A stretch of 64,000 nucleotides of DNA, from contig CAWEVI010000043.1 of assembly GCA_963812475.1 (NCBI GenBank), forward strand, positions 1-64,000. The letters are read 5' to 3'. Both the position numbers and the translations under genes were made by a program. The notes beneath the pieces are model-generated. The model worked only from the letters and a program-made list of their open reading frames with translations, was not told where the DNA came from and did not search any database. Position 1 is the stretch's first letter; every line of letters begins with the position of its first letter. Source of the stretch: JAMXLO01 sp963812475 (GTDB lineage Bacteria > Pseudomonadota > Alphaproteobacteria > Acetobacterales > Acetobacteraceae). Of the stretch, positions 18,163 through 26,774 are shown in pieces.

Positions 18163-19455
18163 TCAGCAGGTCGGGATCACCTTGAACTCGACCCTGCGAT
18201 CCAGCGCGTCCGACAGGTCATCGGCGCCCGTGCCGACCAGGTTGTTCTTCGCTCCAACGCCGGTCGCGATTACCTGCCCCTGCAGCGCGGGAGCGTCCGT
18301 CTCCAGTCGTCCCTTCACGTATTCAGCGCGCAGCACCGACAGTTGATCGTTGAGCACGGCCGAACCGGACGGGCTGCTGTTGCCGGTGACCTGCAGGCAT
18401 GCCTTCTTGCTTGCGGCGTGATCGGCGATCTGCCGCAGCCACATGTCGTACGGGCCGGCGGTCTGCGCTTCGGCGTCGAACGCGGTCGATCCCGGCCGGA
18501 ACAGGATCTTCACCCCGAGCGCGTTGTTGGCGAGGCCGTAATCGACCACCTGGCCGAACGCATCGGCCGCCTGATCGCGGTGGCCGAGCTTCCAGTTGGT
18601 CAAATACAGACCGTTAAAAACGCGCAACTGATTCCCTGCCGGCGTCTTCTCGGCGGTCACGTAAAGATCCAGCGCGTCACGGTAGCGATTCGCATCATAC
18701 GCTTCGATCGCCTCACTGACGATGGAGGCGGTAAGAATGCCGTTCAAGTAGGTTTGGCTGATCGCATCGCCCACCTTCGTCGCCTGGCAGGTGTCGATAT
18801 AGCTCTTGATGCTGGCATCGCGCGCCCAGGCGGGGCTGTCGCGGAAGAAACCGATCGGGGTCGAATCGACATCGTCGGGGCGGGCGCGCGCAACGCCCTT
18901 GGCGATCGTTTTGCCGGCCTGAAGATCGACCATCACCAGACAGAATCGGTAGGCCTCGCGCTGGCCGGCGGTCTGGCCTTGTGCATTCACCGGGGTGAAC
19001 GTGCCGACCATGACGTACGGTGCCTTGCTGACCGTGGCGGCCGAGAACGGCTTGATGTCGAACTGCGGATATTTCTCCTGCGCCAGCGCGACGATACGGT
19101 CCTGGATCTGCTGCGTTGCGGCCGTCTGTTCGCCCGTCACGCCGTTCACCAGCGGATCGATCACCACGACCTGACGCTGGCCGCTCTGCCAATTGCTTAC
19201 CGGGGCACCGGCGAATACCGCATTGGCGGCGTTCAACACGGCATCCGGAAATGGCACCGGCTGCACAACCGGCGGTGCGGCGGGGGCGACCGGTGGGGGC
19301 GCGGTGGCTGTCACCGGCGCAATCTGCGTAGGCTGCGCGCAACCGGCGAGAAGTGCCACAATTGCACCGGAAAGCCATCGGTGTCGTTTCAGTCCGCCGT
19401 CACAAGGATACGCATCAGGACCGGCACTCGGTCCGCAGTGCCGAGAGTTCCCCAT
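18163..19455 (-). CDS. OmpA-like peptidoglycan-associated lipoprotein
   Basis: The lipobox LLAGC shows an N-terminally acylated envelope protein. The C-terminal domain (about 320-430) looks like an OmpA/Pal peptidoglycan-binding fold: KILFRPGSTAF ... LQVTGNSSPSGSAVLNDQLSVLRAEYVKGRL ... DDLSDALDRRVEFKV. The middle resembles a TPR-containing region (ANRYRDALDLYVTAEK). The start is uncertain. ATG 19455 overlaps the upstream gene and gives a 25-residue n-region, whereas a CTG at 19392 would give the compact signal LKRHRWLSGAIVALLAGC. It overlaps the kinase C-terminal half, suggesting one transcript and a shared envelope-sensing role. Confidence 0.7.
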   Translation of the reverse strand: MGNSRHCGPSAGPDAYPCDGGLKRHRWLSGAIVALLAGCAQPTQIAPVTATAPPPVAPAAPPVVQPVPFPDAVLNAANAVFAGAPVSNWQSGQRQVVVIDPLVNGVTGEQTAATQQIQDRIVALAQEKYPQFDIKPFSAATVSKAPYVMVGTFTPVNAQGQTAGQREAYRFCLVMVDLQAGKTIAKGVARARPDDVDSTPIGFFRDSPAWARDASIKSYIDTCQATKVGDAISQTYLNGILTASIVSEAIEAYDANRYRDALDLYVTAEKTPAGNQLRVFNGLYLTNWKLGHRDQAADAFGQVVDYGLANNALGVKILFRPGSTAFDAEAQTAGPYDMWLRQIADHAASKKACLQVTGNSSPSGSAVLNDQLSVLRAEYVKGRLETDAPALQGQVIATGVGAKNNLVGTGADDLSDALDRRVEFKVIPTC

Positions 19456-20362
19456 CGGACAACGTTTCCCCAAGTTGAGCGCGGCTGACAATATTGGCAC
19501 ATCGATCAGACTTCAAGCTTGTCGGACGCCGCGGCGGCGCTTTCACCACCGCCGGTTCGGCCGCGACCACGGTGACCGTCACTGTCGCGAGGTCGGCGGC
19601 GGGCGGCACCGCGGCACGCTGGAGCCGAAGCTGCAGGGCCGCCAGGTAGTCGGACGCACGTTCGGTTTCCGGCCTCGTGCCGAGGTCGAGCGGCGTCGCG
19701 GAGCCGAGCGCGACTACCAGACGCGGGCCGGGCGGCGGTGTGGCGACCCAGTCCGCGATCGGCCTGGTCAGGGTGCCGGATGGCGCGGGGCGCAGCACGT
19801 GACGGACCGATCCGTCACCCTGGTATATATCGACGTATAGTGCGGGCATCGCCGTGAGAACATTGATCGCCAGCCGCGCCCCGCTTGCCACGACCCGCTG
19901 ATCCAGTCGAACCGCGAGTTCCGGCGGCGCGCCATCCCAGGTCCGTCGGACGAGCGCGGCGACCGTCGTGACCGGCGCGCAGGCAAAGCGCTCGATCCGG
20001 GAGATGTCGTCGGCAAGGCGGCCCGCTTCGCGCAAATCGCCCAGCAGCCGATCGAGCCCCTGTCCGGCGAGCGCGACGCCCGAAATGCGCATCCCATCCT
20101 GGCCACTCGCAACGTTCAGCACGGAGCAGGGCAGGGACTGTGCCGCCGCCCGCGCGAGGTCTAGCGGCGAGGCCTCCGGTGATGGCGCAGGCACGGGCGG
20201 CGGCTGGGGTGGCACCACAATCGCCTCTTGCCGCGGCTGGTCCTCCGGTGGCGTTGGCGTCGGTTCGACCGCGGGCGGCGCGGCGTCGGACTGCGCGATG
20301 GCGCTGGGTATTTCCGGCTGCGCCTCGGTGTCGGGCGGCGGCTGGGTATTCTGTCGCCGCAC
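19415..20362 (-). CDS. Extracytoplasmic C-terminal half of the Ser/Thr kinase (separate frame)
   Basis: This 315-residue frame begins with a Pro/Glu-rich linker and then a folded region (LDLARAAAQSLPCSVLNV onward). It has no start-like signals of its own. Removing one C from the C6 run at 20386-20391 makes it continuous with the kinase frame after the membrane segment. The kinase frame past that point reads as Arg/Ala-rich noise. I therefore read it as the sensor domain of the kinase, split by a one-base frameshift. The domain itself is not recognised. Confidence 0.65.
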   Translation of the reverse strand: MRRQNTQPPPDTEAQPEIPSAIAQSDAAPPAVEPTPTPPEDQPRQEAIVVPPQPPPVPAPSPEASPLDLARAAAQSLPCSVLNVASGQDGMRISGVALAGQGLDRLLGDLREAGRLADDISRIERFACAPVTTVAALVRRTWDGAPPELAVRLDQRVVASGARLAINVLTAMPALYVDIYQGDGSVRHVLRPAPSGTLTRPIADWVATPPPGPRLVVALGSATPLDLGTRPETERASDYLAALQLRLQRAAVPPAADLATVTVTVVAAEPAVVKAPPRRPTSLKSDRCANIVSRAQLGETLSDGELSALRTECRS

Positions 20363-21548
20363 CTCCGGGACTGTTGCCGCGGGTCGGGGGGCCGGGCGCC
20401 GTTGCGACTGGCATCGGTGTGGCCGGGGGTGCGCTGACGGCGACCTGCTCCTGACCGGCGGGCGGTGGCGTGGGGCTTCGCAGCAGGAAATACGCCAGCC
20501 CGACCAGAACCGCTGCTCCGGCCACCGCGCCGGCTACTGACGCCACAGCCCAAGGTCCGGACGGCCGCCGAGGCCTGGTGACGGGCACCGTGCGACGCGG
20601 CAGAATGACCGTCGGTTCGGCGACCGGCTCATCGCGGCCAAGCGAGGCAAGCATGCTGTCCACGCTTTGCGGTCGTTGCGTGGGATCGATCGCCAACGCC
20701 GAGTCGATCGCCGCCAGCAACTGCTGCGGGTAGCGGCCCGCGCCGATCTGCTCTGCCGCAGGCTGGGGGTCGAGTCGCCCCGCCGCCAGCGCGTTCTGCC
20801 GCGCCAGCGCGTCCACCACCGTGCCGCCGATCGCCCGGTAGCACACCGCCCCGATCGCATAGATGTCGGAAAATTCCGCCTGCCGCAGTCCGAGCATCTG
20901 CTCCGGTGGCGCATAGCTGCCGGAATAGATCTGCGTATAGTCGCTTGTATGACCGCTCAGCACCGCCCGGCTGGATCCGAAATCGATCAGCACCGCCCGG
21001 TCGTTGTCGCGAAGGATGATGTTGGCCGGCTTGATGTCGCGGTGCATCAGCCCGGCCTGATGGACGACGCGAATGCTGGACAGCAACTGTGAAAGCAGCG
21101 AGCGCACGCGCGCGGCGGAGAGCCCATCACGTTCCTCACGCAGCACGCTCGCGAGACTGGTGCCCTCGATGTAGTCCATCACCAGGAAGCAGGTGCCGCA
21201 GGCCTCGAAATAGGTCTGCACCCGGACGATGCCATCGCCGGCTTCAGGGACGCGGCCGAGCAGTACGAGCGCCTGCGCCTCCCGCAGAAAGCGTTCCCGA
21301 CATTCCTCGAACAGCGGCGCGTCTTCGGCCGATGCCGCTACGACATTCAGGTCTTGCCGGATCGCAAGCTGCCGCGGAAAATACTCTTTTACGGCGAACG
21401 GCTGCAGCAGCAGGTCGCGCGCAAGATAGGTGACGCCGAACCCGCCGCTGCCAAGCACACGCTCGATGCGATAACCATTGACGGTGGTGCCGTGCGGCAG
21501 GGCATAGCCGGGCCACGGCGCCTCACCCCGGCTGGTGACTGTGCTCAT
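19815..21548 (-). CDS. Membrane Ser/Thr protein kinase (PknB-like), frameshifted after the TM segment
   Basis: A Hanks-type kinase domain covers residues about 25-290: glycine loop GSGGFGVTY, catalytic Lys in FAVKEYFP, HRDIKPANIIL, DFG in LIDFGSSR, and APPEQ. A single transmembrane helix follows (WAVASVAGAVAGAAVLVGLAYFLL, about 345-368). Downstream of the G6/C6 run at 20386-20391 the frame to the stop at 19815 is not convincing protein; the real continuation is the overlapping frame 19415-20362. The ATG at 21548 is chosen over a GTG at 21554. Likely a membrane sensor kinase acting with the OmpA-like lipoprotein encoded next. Confidence 0.75.
   Translation of the reverse strand: MSTVTSRGEAPWPGYALPHGTTVNGYRIERVLGSGGFGVTYLARDLLLQPFAVKEYFPRQLAIRQDLNVVAASAEDAPLFEECRERFLREAQALVLLGRVPEAGDGIVRVQTYFEACGTCFLVMDYIEGTSLASVLREERDGLSAARVRSLLSQLLSSIRVVHQAGLMHRDIKPANIILRDNDRAVLIDFGSSRAVLSGHTSDYTQIYSGSYAPPEQMLGLRQAEFSDIYAIGAVCYRAIGGTVVDALARQNALAAGRLDPQPAAEQIGAGRYPQQLLAAIDSALAIDPTQRPQSVDSMLASLGRDEPVAEPTVILPRRTVPVTRPRRPSGPWAVASVAGAVAGAAVLVGLAYFLLRSPTPPPAGQEQVAVSAPPATPMPVATAPGPPTRGNSPGGAATEYPAAARHRGAAGNTQRHRAVRRRAARGRTDANATGGPAAARGDCGATPAAARACAITGGLAARPRAGGGTVPALLRAERCEWPGWDAHFGRRARRTGARSAAGRFARSGPPCRRHLPDRALCLRAGHDGRRARPTDLGWRAAGTRGSTGSAGRGKRGAAGDQCSHGDARTIRRYIPG
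20386..20391 (-). other. C6 homopolymer at the kinase frameshift point
   Basis: Six G on the plus strand (C on the coding strand). Deleting one base joins the kinase-TM frame to the Pro-rich linker and sensor domain as PGPRPAATVPEVRRQ. This is a typical place for an assembly error or for slipped-strand variation. Confidence 0.6.
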
Positions 21549-21632
21549 GCGCACGAGTTTGCGGCAACCACGCCCGTGGCGCCATCGGTTCGGCGATCAC
21601 GGTGGTCGCGGAGGACCGGGGGTCCCCTGGGT

Positions 21633-22370
21633 TCAGCTTAGGCCGCCGGCCAGATTTTCGAGGCCGTTCGGGTCCAGGATCTTCAACTCGGTCTGTGAGA
21701 CCAGATCGATCAGCCGCTCGCCGCGCAGTCGGGTCAGCGTGCGGCTGACCGTTTCGATGGTCAAACCGAGGTAATCGGCGATGTCGCCGCGCGCCATCGG
21801 CAGAGTGAAATGGGCGCGGGAACTGCCGCACGGCAACCCTTGACGGCTCTGCAGCAGGAGAAACGATGCGAGCCGCTCGCGCGCGGTCTTGCGTCCAAGC
21901 AGCAGCATCTGCTCCTGCGCCGCCACCAGTTCGTTCGCCGCGACCTCGAGCAGCCGCTTCTCCATCAGTGGGAAGTCGTCCAGCAGCGCGCGGAGCCGCC
22001 GTCGCGAGAACCGGCAATAGCGCACAGGTTCCATCGCCTCGGCGCTGAAGGCGTAAACGTCCGACACTGCAAGGCCCAGGAAATGGCCGATCCCGACAAA
22101 TCCCGTGATCTGGCGCCGCCCATCCGGCAGCAGCTTGAACAGCTTGGCGCTGCCGGCAGTCACGTTGAAGAAGCAGTCAGCCGGCTCGCCTTCACGGATG
22201 AACGTGCGTCCCGCCGGCGCCTCGGTCACCACCGCGACTGCAGCGAGGCGTGCGAGATCCGCATCGGCGATCGCGTTGCAGACGCTGAGCGGTCTGGCCA
22301 CGCAGGTCTGGCACGGATCAACGCCTCCTTTCGGATCAAGAACGACAGGATGCGCGAACCGAGTGGCCAT
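21633..22370 (-). CDS. Crp/Fnr-family regulator with Fe-S cysteines (Fnr/FixK type)
   Basis: About 245 residues. It has the Fnr cysteine set C20, C23, C31 and C119, expected to hold an oxygen-labile 4Fe-4S cluster. A cyclic-nucleotide-type beta roll spans about 40-130 and a C-terminal winged helix contains ETVSRTLTRLR, the Fnr DNA-recognition helix (E..SR). The start at 22370 has an AGAGGG site five bases upstream; an ATG at 22391 has none. An Fnr box lies 98 bp upstream in the divergent promoter, so autoregulation is plausible. Likely the oxygen-response regulator for both Fnr boxes in this window. Confidence 0.88.
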   Translation of the reverse strand: MATRFAHPVVLDPKGGVDPCQTCVARPLSVCNAIADADLARLAAVAVVTEAPAGRTFIREGEPADCFFNVTAGSAKLFKLLPDGRRQITGFVGIGHFLGLAVSDVYAFSAEAMEPVRYCRFSRRRLRALLDDFPLMEKRLLEVAANELVAAQEQMLLLGRKTARERLASFLLLQSRQGLPCGSSRAHFTLPMARGDIADYLGLTIETVSRTLTRLRGERLIDLVSQTELKILDPNGLENLAGGLS

Positions 22371-22467
22371 GAAACCCTCTTGTTGGGCCATATTGGCACA
22401 AATTTGGCACCATGCCTAAACGGATTATCGGGCCGGCCCGGTTAAATTCGTCTTGCGAACGTCCGCC

Positions 22468-22481
22468 TTGATCTGGGTCAA
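22468..22481. promoter_or_regulatory. Fnr/FixK box, TTGATCTGGGTCAA
   Basis: TTGAT-N4-GTCAA fits the Fnr/FixK consensus TTGAT-N4-(A/G)TCAA. It lies between the divergent fnr-like gene and the gene at 22538. A class II position (centre at -41.5) would put a plus-strand start near 22516, leaving a 22-nt leader with the ribosome site. Confidence 0.65.
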
Positions 22482-22537
22482 GGCTTCCGTGACCCGCTGT
22501 GGTGCAAGCTGGCACGATCAGAACCGGCAGGCGAATT

Positions 22538-23029
22538 ATGGCGGGCTTCATCATCGAATTGCTCTCGCGAGACCAGATCCGATCGGTCTATCCGCTGATC
22601 CGTGAGGCGGTCGCGACCATCGACCTGACCACCTGGTTGCGGTTTGCCCGGCAATTCACCGGACCGCGCCGTCCCGGGCACGGTGGCATCGTGACGGTGC
22701 GGCGCGAAGGCCGGGCTTTTCCTTGCGGCCTCTTCTGCTATCGCGTGGAGGAAGACCTGAAGCTGGGAAAGGTCCTGACTGCGGATCATTTCGTAGCCGT
22801 CGATCTGCTCGAGCCTGACGCAGTGCTGGCAGCACTGGTCGAGGAACTGGACGTGCTGGCCAAACGGCTTGGCTGCCAGGCGATGCGCAGCCTGGTCCAT
22901 GGCGGTCCTCCAACCGTCGCGGGCGGCCTCTACGCCGCCGGGCACCGTCCGGAAGGCGCTTCGCCGTTGCTGAAGAAGCTGCCGCGCACGTCCGCCAACG
23001 GCCGGGCCGACATGCGCGCAGCGCATTGA
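22538..23029 (+). CDS. Small protein, possibly GNAT-like, under an Fnr box
   Basis: A 163-residue soluble protein. The N-terminal half (FIIELLSRDQIRSVYPLIREA, then FPCGLFCYRVEEDLKLGKVLTADHFVAVDLL) resembles the strand-helix order of GNAT acetyltransferases, but I cannot point to a clear acetyl-CoA loop, so the family is tentative. The start at ATG 22538 has a GGCAGG site; the frame is open 13 codons upstream. Its position behind the Fnr box and opposite the fnr-like gene suggests expression at low oxygen. Confidence 0.55.
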   Translation: MAGFIIELLSRDQIRSVYPLIREAVATIDLTTWLRFARQFTGPRRPGHGGIVTVRREGRAFPCGLFCYRVEEDLKLGKVLTADHFVAVDLLEPDAVLAALVEELDVLAKRLGCQAMRSLVHGGPPTVAGGLYAAGHRPEGASPLLKKLPRTSANGRADMRAAH

Positions 23030-23227
23030 TCCTCGGGTCGCAAAATACGGGCTGCGGAACATATCAGGCACGGCGGCTCTCACGCGGGTGTGTTGTTACA
23101 TCGTTATGGTTCGATGGTAGAACAGCATCGTTATCGAAACCTATGGCGTGCATCGCTTCAGGGAGGAGGCGCCGTCTCCATGAGCCACCGCAACGACCGC
23201 CGCGACGATCGCATTGGAGGCTATCCC

Positions 23228-23416
23228 ATGTCACGTGATGGCGCCTACCTGTCGCCTGAGGTCGCAGATTCGCCTGTCGATCTGCTGTCGAGGGCCGCAC
23301 GCATCCGTCAGCACGCCCGACTTTTTTCCGGTGATGCCGCGGAAGTGCGGCTGGAACAGTTCGCCGACGAATTGGAAGCCCGGGCACGCCTGATCATCAG
23401 GCCGCACGAGGGGTAG
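23228..23416 (+). CDS. Small hypothetical protein (62 aa)
   Basis: A 62-residue acidic/arginine-rich helical protein: SPVDLLSRAARIRQHARLF then VRLEQFADELEARARLI. GGAGG at 23216-23220 is ideally spaced for ATG 23228. An alternative ATG at 23180 also has a GGAGGAGG site and would add 16 residues. No function can be assigned. Similar short helical ORFs are common in alphaproteobacteria. It ends just before a palindromic repeat. Confidence 0.5.
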   Translation: MSRDGAYLSPEVADSPVDLLSRAARIRQHARLFSGDAAEVRLEQFADELEARARLIIRPHEG

Positions 23417-23435
23417 ACAGCGCATGATGGAACGC

Positions 23436-23533
23436 TCCCTCTCCCTTTGGGGGAGAGGGTCGGGGTGAGGGGTGAAATGGAGGTCAGCGGACGCACCCCT
23501 CTCCCCAGCCCTCTCCCCTTGGGGGAGAGCGAG
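23436..23533. repeat. Composite palindromic repeat (CTCTCCC...GGGAGAG), copy 1
   Basis: Two GC-rich hairpins (CTCCCTTTGGGGGAGAG and CTCTCCCCTTGGGGGAGAG) flank a variable middle containing GGTCAGCGGACGCA. The same arrangement recurs at 25608-25710. This dispersed element gives spurious ORFs reading like TPALSPKGRG. It lies between convergent genes and may end transcription. Confidence 0.8.
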
Positions 23534-23564
23534 TATTGTGTTCGGGCACAAGCCCTCGCCAAGT

Positions 23565-24065
23565 TCAGCCGGCCGGAGCGCGCTGCTTCGCCATCTCCTC
23601 CTCCCACGGCCCAGGGAACAGGCCGAGGTTCACCACTTCGGGGGCGAACACGCTGTCCTGGCGCGGCCACTTTTCGCGCGGCAGTTCGTAGGAGACCTCC
23701 AGCCCGTTACCGTCCGGATCACGGAAATAGATGCCGAGCGACAGGCCGTGATCGGAGATGTGGTCGAATTTGACGCCCTTTTCCTTCAGCCGGTAGTAGG
23801 CGTCCTTCAGATCGTCCAGGCTCTCCATCATGAACGCCAGATGATTGAGGCCGACCTGCCGCTTCGCCTGCAGCGGCGCATCGTCGCCCACCTCCATCAG
23901 CGCGACCTCATGGGACTTATCCTTGTCCGCGGACATGAATGCCGCCCGGCCCGCGCGGAAGTGATAGGTGTGCAGGCCGAGCACGTCCTCGTACCACTGT
24001 CGCGAGCGTTCCGCGTTGCGCACATAAAGATTGACGTGCCCGAGATGCTTCGGTCGATAGGTCAT
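23565..24065 (-). CDS. VOC-family dioxygenase/glyoxalase-like protein
   Basis: A 166-residue protein of the vicinal-oxygen-chelate fold with two beta-alpha-beta-beta-beta units. Likely metal ligands are the His in GHVNLYVRN, the His in QVGLNHLAFMM, and the Glu in NGLEVSYELP, as in type I extradiol (catechol 2,3-) dioxygenases. It ends a minus-strand run that starts at 29336, 17 bp after the HpaB-type monooxygenase. In that context ring cleavage of a hydroxylated aromatic is plausible; the actual substrate is unknown. Confidence 0.8.
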   Translation of the reverse strand: MTYRPKHLGHVNLYVRNAERSRQWYEDVLGLHTYHFRAGRAAFMSADKDKSHEVALMEVGDDAPLQAKRQVGLNHLAFMMESLDDLKDAYYRLKEKGVKFDHISDHGLSLGIYFRDPDGNGLEVSYELPREKWPRQDSVFAPEVVNLGLFPGPWEEEMAKQRAPAG

Positions 24066-24082
24066 CGCATGTCCTCCATTAA

Positions 24083-25540
24083 CTACTGTGTGTCATCGCG
24101 TTGCAGGAAATCCAGGACGCGCTGCATCGCCTCGCCCTTTGGATAGATCGCCGCGAGGGCGCGCGCGCGCGTCAATGGATCGGAGGCAAAAAATCGCTCG
24201 TACAGCACCTGACGGCTGCCGAACGAACTGCCGGCCACGTCCCACGCCAGGCGGAACAGTTTCACTCGGTCGCGCGCCGACGTTGTGTCGGTCGTCAGAT
24301 ATTGCTCGATCTCCCCGGCCAGTGGACCGGAGAAATCTGCCTCGCTGGGCGTGATCATGAAGCTCGACGAACCGAGCAGCTGCAGGATCTCGATCATCCG
24401 CGGATAGGCGGTCATGAACAGGTTGCGAGTGCTCTCGATCGTGACGGAGTGGGGACACATCACGCCCCATTCATCGAGCTGCGCGTCCGCCTCGCCGGCG
24501 CGCATCAGGGCACGCGTCAGCGTGGTGGTCAGCATCAGTTCACCGATCCGCTCCTCGGTGTGCGGCAGATTTTTGTTGCCGAGCGTCTCGGTCATCAGCA
24601 GGGCGAGCCCCAGCACGAACTCGCACTTGGCAAGGTTCTTCGCGGCACCCTGATGCGACGAATGCGCCGAGTAGTGCGTGGCGTACGCCGCGCCGTTCAG
24701 CAGACCCACGTCGCCGTAGACGAACACCCGCTCCCACGGCACTTCCACATCATCGAAGAACACGATGCAGTCCATCTCCTCGAAGCGCGAGCCGAGCGGA
24801 TGGTCGAAATGCGATCGTCCGAGATCGAAGCTGTCGCGGCACAGGAAGCGAAGCCCCTGCGCGCCGCAGGGAATGGCGAAGGCGACGGCGAACGGGCTGT
24901 GGTCGTCGGTGTGTTGCCCGAGCCGCGGCGAGTACACCGCGATCTCGTCGGCGAGCGGGCCGAGCGTCGCCAGCACGCGCGCGCCGCGCACCACGATGCC
25001 GGCACTGGTTTCGCGCACAACGCGCAGTGCCGTTCCTTCTTGAAGGTTAAACATGCCCGAGGGATTGCGGCTGCGCTGCAGGTTGATCAGCGAGTGGGTC
25101 AGGACGATGTCGTTCTCGCGGATGTACTCGTAGTAGCGGCGGATGTTGTCGCCGAACTCCGGCCTGCCACGCGCGAAATAGTCGGCGGCGGCGGCCCAGG
25201 CCGTCAGCGTGACGTTCATGAAGTCGGGCGAGCGCCCCATCATGCCGCAGGTCGCGCGCGCCCAGTTCAGCATCATCACGCCGCGCGCCTCCAGTTCCTC
25301 CCGGGTGCGCGGCATGATGAACGAAAGCCCGACGCGGTCGCCGGTGGTGGGCGAGACATAGGTCATCGCGTCGCGGAACTTCGCGTCGCACTGCATGTCG
25401 TAAAGCGATGCGATCGCGCGCGCGCCGCCGGCGAGCCCGGGATGGGTGGTCACGTCGCTGACGCGCTCTCCCCCCAGCCAGACCTGGCGATCCTGTTCCT
25501 TGAGGCCCGTTAGATATTGACGTCCGTTACGAGCCGGCAT
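24083..25540 (-). CDS. HpaB-type flavin-dependent 4-hydroxyphenylacetate 3-monooxygenase family
   Basis: A 485-residue oxygenase with family features MPARNGRQYLTGLKEQDRQVWLGGERV at the N-terminus, RTREELEARGVMMLNWARATCGMMGRSPDFMN (about 78-109), and FDDVEVPWERVFVYGD (about 259-274). HpaB enzymes ortho-hydroxylate phenols with reduced FAD from a separate reductase. No HpaC-type reductase is present here. An extradiol-type VOC gene follows, consistent with hydroxylation then ring opening. The upstream gap carries palindromic repeat copy 2. Substrate not identifiable. Confidence 0.88.
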   Translation of the reverse strand: MPARNGRQYLTGLKEQDRQVWLGGERVSDVTTHPGLAGGARAIASLYDMQCDAKFRDAMTYVSPTTGDRVGLSFIMPRTREELEARGVMMLNWARATCGMMGRSPDFMNVTLTAWAAAADYFARGRPEFGDNIRRYYEYIRENDIVLTHSLINLQRSRNPSGMFNLQEGTALRVVRETSAGIVVRGARVLATLGPLADEIAVYSPRLGQHTDDHSPFAVAFAIPCGAQGLRFLCRDSFDLGRSHFDHPLGSRFEEMDCIVFFDDVEVPWERVFVYGDVGLLNGAAYATHYSAHSSHQGAAKNLAKCEFVLGLALLMTETLGNKNLPHTEERIGELMLTTTLTRALMRAGEADAQLDEWGVMCPHSVTIESTRNLFMTAYPRMIEILQLLGSSSFMITPSEADFSGPLAGEIEQYLTTDTTSARDRVKLFRLAWDVAGSSFGSRQVLYERFFASDPLTRARALAAIYPKGEAMQRVLDFLQRDDTQ

Positions 25541-25607
25541 GGCGCGTCTCCTTCTCGGCGCGCCGGATTGTGCGCGGTGGGGGGAGTGTATTCAAGCACA
25601 GCAAAGA

Positions 25608-25710
25608 CTCCCTCTCCCCTTGGGGGAGAGGGTTGGGGTGAGGGGTGAAGCCAATGGCCAGCGGACGCAGCCCCTCACCCCAGCCCTCTCCCCAAAGGGG
25701 AGAGGGAGTA
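25608..25710. repeat. Composite palindromic repeat, copy 2
   Basis: Same layout as 23436-23533: outer and inner CTCTCCCC/GGGGAGAG hairpins around GGCCAGCGGACGCA. It sits between two genes on the same strand (LLM oxidoreductase and HpaB), where it could modulate read-through. Confidence 0.8.
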
Positions 25711-25727
25711 TTGATTGTGTGCCGCTG

Positions 25728-26774
25728 TCACCAGTTGCCATCGAACCCGGCGAACCGGTGCGGGATGCGCCTGATGTCGGCAAGGACCTCGCGTCGTAAG
25801 CCGAACGGCGTGTCCGGCGGAAAATCGAGGTCGATCGAATCCGCCGCCCCGCCATACCGCTGCTCGATTGCCCTCACGATCTCCCCATACGTGCCGCAGG
25901 CAGCGAAGACACGCACCGCGTCATCCGGAACCTGCGCCGCCATCTCGCCCCACCGCCCCTCGACTGACAACCGGTGCAGCTTCAGCCCGAGATCCTGCAA
26001 CCCATGCAACGCCAGGATCGGCATGTAGGTGCGCGTCGAACCGTAGAACCCGATCCGCCGCCGGACCAACTCCATCGCGTCCGCGACGGCCGCCTCGTCC
26101 GGCCCCGTCGCAATGAACCCGCCGCCATGCACGTCGAAATTCTGCCGGTGCCGTCCGCCGCGTGCCATTCCGACCGCGATCTGCGGCAGGCACACCTCCT
26201 CCAGGTAGCGCCGCGAGCACAGCGGATGCAGCCGCACGCCATCGGCCACCTGACCGGCGACGCGGAGCATCGCCTCGCCCACCGCCGCGATCGTCACCGG
26301 CACGATAGGCAGCCCGGTCGGCTCCGGCGAGAAGTCCGGCGTCATCAATGTCAGTGTGTAATGCTCGCTGCGGAAATCAAGCTTTTCCCCGCTGTCCCAG
26401 GAATGCCAGATCGCGCGCAGCGCTTGCACGTAGTCGCGCAGCCGCGGCGCGGGCGCGGTCCAGGCGATGCCGAATCGCCGCTCATTGTGGCCCTTCACCT
26501 GGCTGCCCAGCCCAAGCACGAACCGTCCGCGCGAGTTCGCCTGCAGGTCCCACGCCTGCGAGGCCAGCACTGTCGGGCTGCGCGGGAACGCCACCGCGAC
26601 CGACGGCGTCAGTTCGACACGCTGTGTCGCCATGGCCGCGATCGCCAGCGGGGCGAACACGTCGTGCCCCAATTCCACCGTCATCACCGCATCGAACCCG
26701 GCCGCCTCCGCGTCGCGTGCGGCGGTATCCGCCGCACGCCAGTCGTGCATCGGCAGCCGGGTGAAGACGCGCAT
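25728..26774 (-). CDS. LLM-class flavin-dependent oxidoreductase
   Basis: A 348-residue luciferase-like TIM-barrel protein: AARDAEAAGFDAVMTVELGHDVFAPLAIAAMAT near the N-terminus, RGRFVLGLGSQVKGHNERRFGI (about 83-104), and a C-terminal dimer region. The cofactor could be FMN or F420; the sequence does not decide this. Its start codon overlaps the stop of the PanE-like gene, so it is coupled. It is one of two LLM enzymes in the 23.5-29.3 kb catabolic-looking run. Confidence 0.82.
   Translation of the reverse strand: MRVFTRLPMHDWRAADTAARDAEAAGFDAVMTVELGHDVFAPLAIAAMATQRVELTPSVAVAFPRSPTVLASQAWDLQANSRGRFVLGLGSQVKGHNERRFGIAWTAPAPRLRDYVQALRAIWHSWDSGEKLDFRSEHYTLTLMTPDFSPEPTGLPIVPVTIAAVGEAMLRVAGQVADGVRLHPLCSRRYLEEVCLPQIAVGMARGGRHRQNFDVHGGGFIATGPDEAAVADAMELVRRRIGFYGSTRTYMPILALHGLQDLGLKLHRLSVEGRWGEMAAQVPDDAVRVFAACGTYGEIVRAIEQRYGGAADSIDLDFPPDTPFGLRREVLADIRRIPHRFAGFDGNW

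Noticed and set aside
22393..22410. Sigma-54-like TTGGCAC...TGGC spacing before the GNAT-like gene
   Set aside because: GG and GC spacing is right but the -12 element is TGGC rather than TTGC, and the distance to the gene is long.
23447..23773. ORFs reading like TPALSPKGRG around the palindromic repeats
   Set aside because: Known type of spurious translation of CTCTCCCC/GGGGAGAG repeats.
24101..25513. 470-codon open frame antisense to the HpaB-type gene
   Set aside because: Shadow of GC-rich coding sequence; no domain, no ribosome site, and the opposite strand encodes a clear enzyme.
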